Origin: JAXLYE01 sp046351595
GTDB taxonomy: Bacteria > Myxococcota_A > Polyangia > Palsa-1104 > JAEUJZ01
Direction of reading: 5' to 3'
DNA: 64,000 nt
Assembly: GCA_046351595.1 (NCBI GenBank)
Contig: JAXLYE010000002.1
Span: forward strand, 1,488,001 to 1,552,000
How positions within the stretch are numbered: the stretch's first letter is position 1; every line of letters begins with the position of its first letter. The notes under the pieces were generated by a model that saw nothing but the letters and a program-made list of their open reading frames with translations, was not told the DNA's origin and ran no database searches. The position numbers were made by a program, and so were the translations under genes. This document shows, one piece after another, positions 20,039 through 31,908 of the stretch.

Positions 20039-20914
20039 TCAGGGCTTGGGCTCGCGGCTGCGGCGCCGCATGAGCCCCTCCTGGCCGGTGGACGCGACCA
20101 GGCGGCCGTCGCGCGAGAAGATGCTGCCGCGCACCAGCCCGCGCGCGCCCGACGCCGACGGGCTGTGGATCACGTGCAAGAGCCAGTCGTCCATGCGGAA
20201 CGGCCGGTGGAACCACATGACGTGATCGAGGCTGGCGACCTGCATGGCGGGGTCGATCCAGGTCGCGCGGTGCGGCCGCATCGCGGTGGTGATGAAGGAA
20301 AAGTCCGAGCAGTACGCCAGCAGGTAGCGGTGCACCGCCGGATCGTCGGGCAGCGTGCCGGCGGCGCGCACCCAGACCGCGTGATCGGGCTCGCCGCGCT
20401 CGGGCTGGAACGGGTCGACGGGGTCGACGGGGCGCAGCTCGATCGGGCGGTCGGCCAGGGCGCGCTTGCGCGCGGTTTCGGGCAGGCGCTGGGCGTAGCG
20501 CTCCCACAGCTCACGCTCGCTCGGCAGGCCGTCGGGGCCGGTGACGCTCGGCATGCCGTCGGCGTGCTCGTAGCCGGGCTCGTCGACCTGGAACGAGGCC
20601 GAGAAGTTGAAGATCGGCCGCCCGCCCTGCACCGCCACCACGCGCCGCGTCGAGAAGCTGCCGCCGTCGCGGATGCGGTCGACGTGGTAGACGATCGGCC
20701 GCCGCGCGTCGCCGGCGAGCAGGAAGTAGGCGTGCAGCGAGTGGACGGGGCGGTCGGGCGGCACCGTCTGCACCGCCGCCGACAGCGCCTGCCCCAGGAC
20801 CTGGCCGCCGAAGACCTGGCCCCAGCCGAGGTCCTGGCTCTGGCCGCGGAACAGGTTCTCTTCGATTCGCTCCAGGGCCAGAAGCTCCACCAGCTCGGTC
20901 AGCACTCGTGTCAT
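20039..20914 (-). CDS. tesB: Acyl-CoA thioesterase II
   Basis: 291 residues, the expected TesB length, from ATG 20914. It has the double hot-dog fold: the first repeat contains VFGGQVLGQALSAA and VHSLHAYFLLAGD, with RRVVAVQGGRPIFNFSASFQ; the second repeat contains MQVASLDHVMWFHRPFRMDDWLLH. The catalytic Asp is the one in ASLDH. The enzyme hydrolyses medium- and long-chain acyl-CoA to free acid and CoA in the cytoplasm. It fits with the acyl-CoA dehydrogenase and CoA ligase elsewhere in the window but is not in an operon with them. Confidence 0.9.
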   Translation of the reverse strand: MTRVLTELVELLALERIEENLFRGQSQDLGWGQVFGGQVLGQALSAAVQTVPPDRPVHSLHAYFLLAGDARRPIVYHVDRIRDGGSFSTRRVVAVQGGRPIFNFSASFQVDEPGYEHADGMPSVTGPDGLPSERELWERYAQRLPETARKRALADRPIELRPVDPVDPFQPERGEPDHAVWVRAAGTLPDDPAVHRYLLAYCSDFSFITTAMRPHRATWIDPAMQVASLDHVMWFHRPFRMDDWLLHVIHSPSASGARGLVRGSIFSRDGRLVASTGQEGLMRRRSREPKP

Positions 20915-21082
20915 GCGCGCTGTTGCTCCATGAAAGGGCAGCCATCTTAGCAGCACTTCGCCCGCGCTTTGGCCGCGGTCTGCGGCCGTGCCGGGCGGTC
21001 GCTCGGCGCCGGCCGGTCCGCGAGCGGCAGACCGTGCCGGGCGGCCGTCGCTGCGCGCCCAAGGAGCAAGATTCGGCAACAC

Positions 21083-21198
21083 AGGGGCACGGTCCCGTGC
21101 CCCCTGCTGGCGCGTAGGAGCTCCTCCTCTTCTGCTTTCCTGGTACTTCCTGGGCCGCGCGCTCCCCGCGCGGGTTTTGTCACCGGACAGAGTCCGGT
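21083..21198. repeat. Three inverted repeats in the tesB-pfpI gap
   Basis: Within the 294-bp gap 20915-21208 lie three hairpins: 21084-21103 (9-bp stem, GGGGCACGG), 21155-21173 (7-bp stem, CCGCGCG, followed on plus by GTTTT) and 21181-21198 (8-bp stem, CACCGGAC, AGA loop). The last begins only 11 bp past the pfpI-type stop and may end that transcript, although no T-run follows on the minus strand. I see no gene in this gap. Confidence 0.45.
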
Positions 21199-21208
21199 GC
21201 CCTGTGTA

Positions 21209-22672
21209 TCAGGTCCGGCGCGCGGCGCGCGAGCCCGAGGCCGGCGACTTCCGGGCGCGCGAGCTGCCGCCGCTGGTGCCGTTGCCGCTGGTGCCGCTGC
21301 CGCTACTGGGGCTGGCTTCGGGCGGGCTCGCGCCGGCTGGGGCCGCAGGCTCCTTGGCTGCGCCCGGCTTGTTCGCGGGGTCCTTGTCCGCGCTCCGATC
21401 AGGCGCAGGCGCAGGCGCAGGCGCGGCGCCGTGGCCGTTGCCGGAGCGCGCGCTGCGGCCGCTGCCGACTTCGGTGCCGTCGCCCGCGGGCGGCGCCGCC
21501 GCGCGCGTCTCGCTGCCGCCCTTGTCGCTGCCCTTGTCGCTGTCCTTGTCGCCGCCCTTGTCGCTGCCGCTCGGGGCCTTGGGGCTGGTCGCGGGCTGCG
21601 CGCGCGCGGCCTCGAGCTCGATGGTCTCGTGCTGCGTGCCCTCGCCCTGCCAGGGGCGGCCGGTGAGCAGGCTCTTGGCCAGGCCCGCCAGCACCACCAC
21701 CTTGCCGGCCGGCGCGTCCCAGTACTCGGCGCGCTCGACCTCGACGCGCAAGAGGCCGAGCTCGGCGTCGTCCAGGCCCTTTGGGAACCACGCCTTGATG
21801 TAAGGCGTCCACAGCTCCTCGGCGCGCTTGCGATCGCGCGACACCGGGATGACGCGCCCGCGCCCGGACACCGAGATGTAGCGGTTGATCTTGGGGTCGG
21901 CGTAGCTGACGTTGGTGTGCTGATCCTCGCCGAGCTCCTCGCTCTTGCCGGAGTGCACGGCGGTGAAGAACCACAGCGTGCCGTCGAACTTCTTCATCTG
22001 CGTCGCCATCGGCCGGCTGCGCAGGGTGCCGTCGGCCTCGCGCGTGGTCAGCATGGCGATGCGCACGTCCTTGATCAGCTCTCCGATCTTCGCGATCTGG
22101 TCGGTGCGGTGCGCGGCCTCGCGCGTCTGCGGATCGAGCTGGAACGCCTCGAGCATCTTCTTGCAGAACGCGGGCAGGTCCTTGGGGCTGCGGCTGGTGA
22201 TGAGCCCGCGGTCGCAGACGACCTCCTCGTCGACCCAATCGGCGCCGGCGTTCACAAGGTCGGTGCGGATGCTGGTCCACGAGGTCAGCCGCCGCCCCGA
22301 CGCGACGCCGGCGTCGATCAGCGTCCAGGGGCCGTGGCAGATCGCGGCGACCGGCTTGCCGGCGTCGAAGAAGTGGCGGACGAAGTCGAGCGCGCGCGGA
22401 TCCTGCCGCAGCGTGTCGGGGTTGACGACGCCACCGGGCAAGAGCAGCGCGACGTAGTCCTCGGGCCGGGCGCGACCGAGGCCGGCGTCGATCGGGAACT
22501 CGTCGCCCTTGTCGGTGTGGTGGAAGCCGCGCACGGTGGTGCCGGTCGCGGGCGAGAGGATCTCGGGCACGAAGCCGACGTCGCGCAGCGCCTTGCGCGG
22601 CACCTCCAGCTCGACCTGCTCGAAGCCGTCGGCGACCAGGATCGCCACCTTGCCCTTGTGCTGTGATGTCAT
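21209..22672 (-). CDS. Fusion of DJ-1/PfpI domain and general-stress PNPOx-like domain
   Basis: 487 residues. Residues 1-180 form a DJ-1/PfpI glutaminase-like domain with the nucleophile Cys112 in AAICHGPWTLIDAG, as in YhbO-type stress proteases/deglycases. Residues about 185-345 match the pyridoxamine-phosphate-oxidase-like general stress protein 26 family (MLTTREADGTLRSRPMATQ, DGTLWFFTAVHSGK, GRGRVIPVSRDR). The last 130 residues are a low-complexity Ser/Gly/Lys/Ala tail ending in basic residues. Both domains are normally separate stress proteins, so this fusion suggests a combined response to carbonyl or oxidative stress. The start at 22672 has GGAGG just upstream. Confidence 0.8.
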   Translation of the reverse strand: MTSQHKGKVAILVADGFEQVELEVPRKALRDVGFVPEILSPATGTTVRGFHHTDKGDEFPIDAGLGRARPEDYVALLLPGGVVNPDTLRQDPRALDFVRHFFDAGKPVAAICHGPWTLIDAGVASGRRLTSWTSIRTDLVNAGADWVDEEVVCDRGLITSRSPKDLPAFCKKMLEAFQLDPQTREAAHRTDQIAKIGELIKDVRIAMLTTREADGTLRSRPMATQMKKFDGTLWFFTAVHSGKSEELGEDQHTNVSYADPKINRYISVSGRGRVIPVSRDRKRAEELWTPYIKAWFPKGLDDAELGLLRVEVERAEYWDAPAGKVVVLAGLAKSLLTGRPWQGEGTQHETIELEAARAQPATSPKAPSGSDKGGDKDSDKGSDKGGSETRAAAPPAGDGTEVGSGRSARSGNGHGAAPAPAPAPDRSADKDPANKPGAAKEPAAPAGASPPEASPSSGSGTSGNGTSGGSSRARKSPASGSRAARRT

Positions 22673-22771
22673 GGGAGGTCCTTTCCGAAGGGGTCTCTTG
22701 TCTCTGAAGCCGGGGATCGTCCGTCGGGAACGTCGCAGCGGACGGGCTCGGGCGCGCCGCCACGCTCGGCG

Positions 22772-23782
22772 CTACGTGGCGGGGCTGCCGGCGGGCGCGG
22801 GCACGATGGGGCGGCCAGCGGGCGGGCTCGCGGGCCCGGACTTGCCCGACCGCTCGTTCTGGACCTGCGCGCCGGTGCGCCCGTCCTCGGCGGCGATCTC
22901 GGCGCACGAGCGGACGTGCGAGCCGTAGCGCTCCGCGTAGTTCTGCGTGAACTCCGCCCCGAACAAGAGGATCTGCGCGGAGTAGTAGACCCAGCTGAGG
23001 ATCGCGACGAGCGAGCCGGCGGCGCCGAACGTCGACGAGAAGCTGGAGAGCCCGAGGTACAGGCCGATGAGGTACTTGCCCAGCGTGAACAGCGCCGCGG
23101 TCAGCAGGGCGCCGATCCAGACGTCCTTCCACGCCACCTCGGCGTCGGGGAGGATCTTGTACATCATGGCCAAAAGCGCCGTCGTCACCGCGAACGAGAA
23201 GAGCTGGTTGCCGAGCTGCAGCAGCACCGCGGAGAAGGGCAGCACCGTGAGGTAGTGGCTGACCGCGGAGACCACGGCGCTGAGCACCAGCGTCGCCAAG
23301 AGCAGCAGGCCCATGCCGAGCACGAAGGCGAAGGACAAAAGGCGCGAGCGCAGAAGCGTCCACACCGTGTGGCCCGGCCGCGGCTGCGCGCCCCAGACGG
23401 TGTTGAGCGAGTCCTGGAGCTCGACGAAGACGCCGGTGGAGCCGATGAGCAGGGTGATGACGCCGATGATCGAGGCGAGGATGCCGGAGGCCGGCTTGCT
23501 CGCGCCGATCAGCATGGCCTCGACGGCCTTGCCCGGGACGTCGCCGAGGATGCGGCTGAGCTGCGCGGTGAGCTGGCCCTGCGCCGCGTCGCGACCGAAC
23601 AGCAGCCCGGCCACGGACACGGCGATGACCAACAGCGGCGCGATCGAGAAGACGGTGTAGAAGGCGAGGGCGGCCCCCAGGCGCGGCGCCTTGGCGTCGA
23701 GCCAGCCGTTGACGGTGGCGTAAAGGAGCTCCCAGATCTTGCGCAGGATGCCGACCAGGCGCGAGCCGGTGTGCGTCTCCAT
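22772..23782 (-). CDS. YihY/UPF0761 family inner-membrane protein
   Basis: 336 residues from ATG 23782. There are about six membrane helices. The family signature is at the N terminus (RLGAALAFYTVFSIAPLLVIAV), with later conserved GSTGVFVELQDSLNTVWG and GAAGSLVAILSWVYYSAQILLFGAEFT. The old label 'ribonuclease BN' for this family is a misassignment; the function is unknown and may be envelope transport. The C-terminal 50 residues are hydrophilic and Pro/Ser-rich. It sits 99 bp downstream of the beta-helix lipoprotein region on the same strand. Confidence 0.9.
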   Translation of the reverse strand: METHTGSRLVGILRKIWELLYATVNGWLDAKAPRLGAALAFYTVFSIAPLLVIAVSVAGLLFGRDAAQGQLTAQLSRILGDVPGKAVEAMLIGASKPASGILASIIGVITLLIGSTGVFVELQDSLNTVWGAQPRPGHTVWTLLRSRLLSFAFVLGMGLLLLATLVLSAVVSAVSHYLTVLPFSAVLLQLGNQLFSFAVTTALLAMMYKILPDAEVAWKDVWIGALLTAALFTLGKYLIGLYLGLSSFSSTFGAAGSLVAILSWVYYSAQILLFGAEFTQNYAERYGSHVRSCAEIAAEDGRTGAQVQNERSGKSGPASPPAGRPIVPAPAGSPAT

Positions 23783-23904
23783 GCTCTCGAGCTTGAAAGG
23801 TGCGGGCCGGTTCGCAACCTCACAAATGCGGCGGAGCTGCCGTCGAGGAATGAGCTGCGCTGTGCTCGGGGGAGCCCTGACGGAGTCCGGATGAGGAGGA
23901 AGGA

Positions 23905-23944
23905 GGAGCGGAGCAAGAGAGGAGCGGAGCAAGAGAGGAGCGGA
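23905..23944. repeat. Purine-rich 16-bp tandem repeat, 2.5 copies
   Basis: GGAGCGGAGCAAGAGA occurs at 23905-23920 and 23921-23936, then a half copy. It lies in the 189-bp gap between the lipoprotein stop (23973) and the YihY start (23782). No gene is visible in this gap. Confidence 0.6.
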
Positions 23945-23972
23945 AGGAGGAAGCGCGGAGGAAGCGAGCGGG

Positions 23973-25013
23973 TTACGGGCGGTAGCCGACGCCCTGCAGC
24001 ATGCTCGCGGCGGGGGCGGTGTTGGTCTGGCCGGTGCACGTGCCGTCGAACGCGGCGGTCGGCGCCGACAGCCAGTTGCCCGTCGAGGTCAGGGTGCCGC
24101 CGGTGCTGCAGACGCCGAAGTGCGCGGTCTTGTCGGTGACCAGGTTGCTGTTCGAGAACTTCACGCCCTTGGTGCTGTAGAGCATCAGGCCGTAGAAGTT
24201 GTCGTGGATGTACGAGTTGGTCACGTTGATGCCGGTGCCGGAGTTGAAGTGGAAGGCGCAGTGGCAGCCGGTGATCTCGACGTGATCGAACTGCGGGCTG
24301 GCGGCGGCGCCGGTGACGGTGATGTGGTCCTGGCCGGAGTTGCCCTGGTCGACGAGCAGATCGGTGAAGGTCGGCGAGCTGTCGCTGATGTCGATGGGCG
24401 AGCCGCTCTGGCTGGTGCCGAGCGCGTGGATGACGGTCTTGGTGATGGTGGCGCTCGTGCGCAGGATGAGCGCCTTGCTGCTCATCTCGATGAGCGCGTG
24501 GTCGAGGGTGAGGGTGCTGCCGGCGAGCGCCTGGACGGCCTGGCTGGCGTGGCGGATCTCGACGTAGGCGAGGCTGGCGCTGCCGCCGCTGGCGACGGCG
24601 ATGCTGCCCCAGGTGCCGGCGGTGGCGGCGTCCTTGCCCTGGAAGACGATCTTCGACTGCGCGGTGCCGGTGGCGCTGAGCGTGCCGCGCACGGTCAGCG
24701 ACTTGTTGGTCGCGAACTTGACGACGGTGCCGGGGGAGAGGGTCAGCGTCGCGCCGGCGGCCAGGGTGACGTCGTCGGTGATGTTGACGATGCCCGAGAC
24801 GGTCTGGCTCATCGTCAGCGTGCCGGCGAGCGACGTCTCCATCGGCGTCGGGTTGGGGTTCGGGTTGGGGTTCGGATTGGGGTTCGGGTTGGGATCCTGG
24901 GTGACGGGACCCGGGCCCGTCATCGTCGTATCGCCGCCGCAGCCGGCGGTGGCGAGGGTCGAGACCGAGAGGCCGAGCACAAGGCACAGGCTAAAGAACT
25001 TCATCCGCTTCAT
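23973..25013 (-). CDS. Parallel beta-helix lipoprotein with Asn-Pro linker
   Basis: 346 residues from ATG 25013 (AAGGAG site). The signal sequence ends in ATAGC with Cys25 as probable lipid anchor. Then comes an (Asn-Pro)n linker (about residues 40-55, encoded by a 6-nt repeat near 24850-24891), followed by a right-handed beta-helix region (about 65-345) with regular repeats such as LTLDHALIEMSS, ITKTVIHALG, FTDLLVD and HVEITG. Four Cys in the helix (CHC, VCST, GTCTG) may form disulfides. Such proteins sit on the outer surface and may bind polysaccharide; no pectate-lyase catalytic residues are evident. Confidence 0.75.
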   Translation of the reverse strand: MKRMKFFSLCLVLGLSVSTLATAGCGGDTTMTGPGPVTQDPNPNPNPNPNPNPNPTPMETSLAGTLTMSQTVSGIVNITDDVTLAAGATLTLSPGTVVKFATNKSLTVRGTLSATGTAQSKIVFQGKDAATAGTWGSIAVASGGSASLAYVEIRHASQAVQALAGSTLTLDHALIEMSSKALILRTSATITKTVIHALGTSQSGSPIDISDSSPTFTDLLVDQGNSGQDHITVTGAAASPQFDHVEITGCHCAFHFNSGTGINVTNSYIHDNFYGLMLYSTKGVKFSNSNLVTDKTAHFGVCSTGGTLTSTGNWLSAPTAAFDGTCTGQTNTAPAASMLQGVGYRP

Positions 25014-25349
25014 AGGGGTGTACTCCTTGCCGCACGAGTGGGAGGTCGGGGCCGCGCGCTGCGGGGCGGACCTCCGCCGAGGACCGGGATCGAGCGGCCT
25101 GATCGTATCCGATTTGCCGTCGCCAGGGGTGCCGGCGCGGGCGGCATCGGCTAGGCCAGGGAACTCGCTGGCAAGTTGCCGGCCGGCGTGGCTGTACGGG
25201 GTGCCAGAGTGTGTGTGCCGGAGCCGGGTCCGGAGCGTGTGACGGAGCGCGCTTGACGGCGCTTGCCGCGGTGGGATTAGCTGCCGCCCACACGCCGAGA
25301 CAAGACGGCACACTCGTCCGGTAGACGTAGACAAGGACACCAGATACCC
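25014..25349. other. Divergent intergenic region (336 bp)
   Basis: This separates the lipoprotein gene (minus) from folB (plus). I see no gene. It contains a possible folB promoter, TTGACG at 25253-25258 and GATTAG at 25275-25280 (16-bp spacing), and a GTGTGTG stretch near 25210. Assignment of the promoter is tentative. Confidence 0.3.
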
Positions 25350-25703
25350 ATGGACTTCCTCTTTCTCGAAGGCCTCGAGGTCCCGTGCCGGGTCGGCTGC
25401 ACGCCGCCCGAGCGCATGACGCCGCAGTCGCTGCGGTGCGACGTCCGGCTGTACTGCGGCTCGCTGCAGCGCGCCGGCCAGACCGACGATCTGGAGGCTA
25501 CGATCGACTACCGCATCGCCACCGACATGATCGCGGCGGTGCAGAAGAACGAGTTCCTGCTGATCGAGCGTGTCGCCGAGGTGATGGCCGCCGTGGCGCT
25601 GGCGCACCCGCTGGTCGACGAGGTGCAGGTGACCGTGCGCAAGCGGCCGCCGGTGCAGGGCCTGGAGATCGCGGGCGTGCAGATCACCCGCAGCCGCGCA
25701 TGA
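25350..25703 (+). CDS. folB: Dihydroneopterin aldolase
   Basis: 117 residues, the normal FolB length. The substrate-binding N-terminal segment CRVGCTPPERMTPQSLRCDVRL and the C-terminal VTVRKRPPVQGLEIAGVQI (catalytic Lys) are present, as is TIDYRIATDMI. The enzyme cleaves dihydroneopterin to 6-hydroxymethyl-dihydropterin and glycolaldehyde in folate synthesis. Its TGA overlaps the ATG of the next gene (ATGA), so FolB and the RibD-C reductase are coupled. No folK or folP is in the window. Confidence 0.85.
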   Translation: MDFLFLEGLEVPCRVGCTPPERMTPQSLRCDVRLYCGSLQRAGQTDDLEATIDYRIATDMIAAVQKNEFLLIERVAEVMAAVALAHPLVDEVQVTVRKRPPVQGLEIAGVQITRSRA

Positions 25704-26374
25704 AGGTCGTAAGCAATACGGCCATCTCGCTCGACGGCCGGATCAATACGCGCGAGGGGCGCTTCACCACCCTGGGCTCGGCGAAGGATCACGCTCGCAT
25801 GAGCCTTCTGCGCAGCCAGGCCGACGCGGTGCTGGTCGGCGGCGGCACCTTCCGCAACTGGCCGCACCCGTCGCTGCCGGGCGACGAGCAGCTGCAGCCG
25901 GGGGCGGCGCCGATGTGGAACGTGATCATTAGCCGCGGCCTCAACGTGCCGCTGTCCGAGACGTTCCTCGGCGAGCCGCGGATCCGGCCGCTGCTGCTCG
26001 TGCCGCGCGCGGCGCTGCCGCCGGGCTTTGTGGCGCCCGCCCGCCTCGAGGTCGAGACCTATGACCCGCCCGACGGGGCCGAGCCGGGCTCGCTGCCGGT
26101 GCCGTGGATCGTGCGCACGCTGGCGGCCCGCGGCATCTCGAACCTGCTGGTCGAAGCGGGCGGCGACCTGCTGTTCCAGTTCCTGGCAGCGGACGCGCTC
26201 GATGAGCTCAACGTGACCCTGTGCCCGCTCGTCATCGGCGGCGACACGCCGTCGCTGGCGGACGGGCCGGGCTTCCTGTTCCGCGAGATGCGCCGGCTCG
26301 CGCTGATCAGCGCCGAGATCGAGGGCGACGAGATCTTCCTGCGCTACCGCGTGCGGCGCGGCGACGCGGGCTGA
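25700..26374 (+). CDS. RibD C-terminal-domain reductase (DHFR-like fold)
   Basis: 224 residues, starting at ATG 25700 inside the folB stop. It is the reductase half of RibD without the deaminase: SNTAISLDGRINT at the N terminus, ADAVLVGGGTFR (NADPH loop), ISNLLVEAGGDLLFQFLAADALDELNVTLCPLVIGG. The fold is shared with dihydrofolate reductase. RibD-like reductases reduce a ribosylamino-pyrimidine in riboflavin synthesis, and some reduce dihydrofolate. Coupling to FolB and a pterin synthase homologue makes a pterin/folate reductase role attractive, but that is inference. Confidence 0.8.
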   Translation: MKVVSNTAISLDGRINTREGRFTTLGSAKDHARMSLLRSQADAVLVGGGTFRNWPHPSLPGDEQLQPGAAPMWNVIISRGLNVPLSETFLGEPRIRPLLLVPRAALPPGFVAPARLEVETYDPPDGAEPGSLPVPWIVRTLAARGISNLLVEAGGDLLFQFLAADALDELNVTLCPLVIGGDTPSLADGPGFLFREMRRLALISAEIEGDEIFLRYRVRRGDAG

Positions 26375-26398
26375 GCCCCGGCGAGCCGACAGGCAGCG

Positions 26399-26788
26399 AT
26401 GTACGAGCTTACGATCGAGCGCTTCCTCCACGTCGCGCACGCGCTGCGCCTGCACGACGGCGAGCTCGAGCCCATGCACAGCCACAGGTGGCAGGTGCTG
26501 GTGCAGGTCTCGGCCGAGCGGCTCGACGCGATCGGCGTCGTCATGGACTTCAACGAGCTCGATCGGCTCGTCGCCGGGACGCTCGCCGAGTTCGAGGGCC
26601 AGGTGCTGAACCAGCTGCCCGCCTTCGCGAGCGAGAGCTGCTCGAGCGAGCGCATGGCCGAGCTGATCTACCGCCGGCTCCAGCCCAAGCTGCCGTCGGT
26701 GGTGCAGCTCGACTGCGTGACCCTTTTGCGCGACGAGGCGATCCGCGCCCGCTTCAGCTACCGCCGCGCACCGCCGCGTATCCCGTGA
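26399..26788 (+). CDS. 6-pyruvoyl-tetrahydropterin synthase family protein, PTPS-III-like
   Basis: 129 residues, the third gene of the pterin operon, 24 bp after the reductase. Zinc ligands can be placed at His14 (VAHAL), His27 and His29 (MHSHRW). The Cys of the usual C-x3-HGH active site (QueD/PTPS) is absent. Instead Glu24 precedes the His pair as E-x-x-H-x-H, the arrangement known for PTPS-III enzymes that convert dihydroneopterin triphosphate to 6-hydroxymethyl-dihydropterin in folate synthesis. The catalytic region VVMDFNELDRLV and the C-terminal Glu (RDEAIRA) follow. A QueD-type role is less likely. Confidence 0.75.
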   Translation: MYELTIERFLHVAHALRLHDGELEPMHSHRWQVLVQVSAERLDAIGVVMDFNELDRLVAGTLAEFEGQVLNQLPAFASESCSSERMAELIYRRLQPKLPSVVQLDCVTLLRDEAIRARFSYRRAPPRIP

Positions 26789-26797
26789 GCTTCGGGA

Positions 26798-30646
<3,849 letters not shown>

Positions 30647-30722
30647 GGCGAGGGTTTTTACGTCACAAGCGTCGCCGCGCAAAGTCCCTATCGCGCGCCC
30701 ACACCGGTGCTACAGTCGGGCC

Positions 30723-31088
30723 GTGACGCGCTGGAAGTGCCGCAAGTGCTCGTACGTCTATGACCCCGTGCGCGGCGATCCCGACGGTGGGATCGCACCG
30801 GGCACGCCGTTTGCGCGCATCCCCGACAGCTGGCGCTGCCCGGTGTGCGGTGCCACCAAGGCCGACTTCTACGAGCTGGCCGTGCCGGGGCAGGCCGCGC
30901 GTCCCGGCGCCGCGCCCGGGCCTGCTGCCGCCCCGCAGGGGCCTGCTGCCGTGCCGCCGGGTCCGGGCCCGCTGCCTGTGTCGACGCCGGCCGAGCGCCG
31001 CGCCGCCGGCGAGGCGGATCCGCGCGACGCCCCGCCCGCGCGCCCGCAGCTCTACTGGACCGTCGGCCCGCTCAAGGGCCGGCGCTGA
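30723..31088 (+). CDS. Rubredoxin with Pro/Ala-rich C-terminal tail
   Basis: 121 residues starting at GTG 30723. Residues 1-50 are a complete rubredoxin: CRKCSYVYDP (CxxC) and WRCPVCGATKADF (CPxCG), with the usual PGTPFARIPD loop, binding one Fe through four Cys. The remaining 70 residues are Pro/Ala/Gly-rich, ending ARPQLYWTVGPLKGRR. Rubredoxins carry single electrons to oxidases or reductases; the partner is unknown. The tail is not part of the family and may tether the domain. No ATG start is available close to the domain. Confidence 0.85.
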   Translation: MTRWKCRKCSYVYDPVRGDPDGGIAPGTPFARIPDSWRCPVCGATKADFYELAVPGQAARPGAAPGPAAAPQGPAAVPPGPGPLPVSTPAERRAAGEADPRDAPPARPQLYWTVGPLKGRR

Positions 31089-31127
31089 GCGCCCCGCCCG
31101 AGCGGAGCGCCGCGCCCTTCCTTCTTC

Positions 31128-31742
31128 CTACTGCGAGCGGCCGCCGATCGACGCCAGGATCTTCTGGATCGCGTCGCGCGCCGCATCGATCTCGGCCTCG
31201 TAGCCGCCGAGCCACAGGCGGCCGACCGCGCCGAAGGTGATGACCTCAAGGAGGTGCACCTCCGCCGCCTTCTCGGCCTCGTTCGCCGCGATCGCCGCGT
31301 AGCCGGCCGGCGCCAGCTCCAGCGTATACAGCGTCTGCTTCTCGCCGATCATGTCGCCGTGGCGGAAGCGGTTGATGAGCTGCGAGTGGTAGCCCTCGAT
31401 GCCGTTGATGATCTCCTCGGACAGGATCTTCGGCTTGAGGCGCGCGCCCTCGTCGACGCCCATCTTCTCGAGGATGGCGGCGCCGGCCGAGCGCACCTCG
31501 CCCTGATCGAACGAGTGGACCTCGAGCAGGCCGTAGGCGCGCTCGACGATCTGCATGCCCGGGATGACCCGCGTGGCCTTGAGCGCCGTATCGGTGATCT
31601 GGTTGATGGCGATGCCCGGCGCGATCTCGACGAGCAGCGCCGCCTGCCGCTCCAGCGGCAAGAAGCCCTGCGCGACCGTCTGCAGAAAGCCGGTGAGCTG
31701 CGGCTGCAAGATGTCGAGGTAGCTGAAGGTGCGGAGTTCCAT
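31128..31742 (-). CDS. Lone tandem BMC (bacterial microcompartment) domain protein
   Basis: 204 residues. Two repeats have the BMC pattern. Residues 34-98: AALLVEIAPGIAINQITDTALKA... with PGMQIVERAYGLLEVHS and QGEVRSAGAAILEKMG. Residues 137-198: LYTLELAPAGYAAIAANEAEKAA... with FGAVGRLWLGGYEAEIDAARDAIQKIL. This is the layout of trimeric BMC-T shell proteins that form pseudohexameric tiles. A 30-residue N-terminal lead precedes domain 1. No other shell protein (BMC-H, BMC-P) or encapsulated enzyme lies nearby. The call rests on pattern recognition; a non-shell signalling or PII-like role cannot be excluded. Confidence 0.6.
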   Translation of the reverse strand: MELRTFSYLDILQPQLTGFLQTVAQGFLPLERQAALLVEIAPGIAINQITDTALKATRVIPGMQIVERAYGLLEVHSFDQGEVRSAGAAILEKMGVDEGARLKPKILSEEIINGIEGYHSQLINRFRHGDMIGEKQTLYTLELAPAGYAAIAANEAEKAAEVHLLEVITFGAVGRLWLGGYEAEIDAARDAIQKILASIGGRSQ

Positions 31743-31908
31743 GGTTCGCGCCGAAGAGTTCTTGTGGGTGGCCGGGGTGGCGGTGCCAACGTGGCAGTAA
31801 ACGAGCGGCGGGTTCCGTCGAGGCGGCGCCCTGCCGGTCGCGAGGGCCGCACCCTAGCACAAGCGCCGCGTGCCGCTCAACGCGCCTGCAGCGGCGTATT
31901 TTTTCGGC

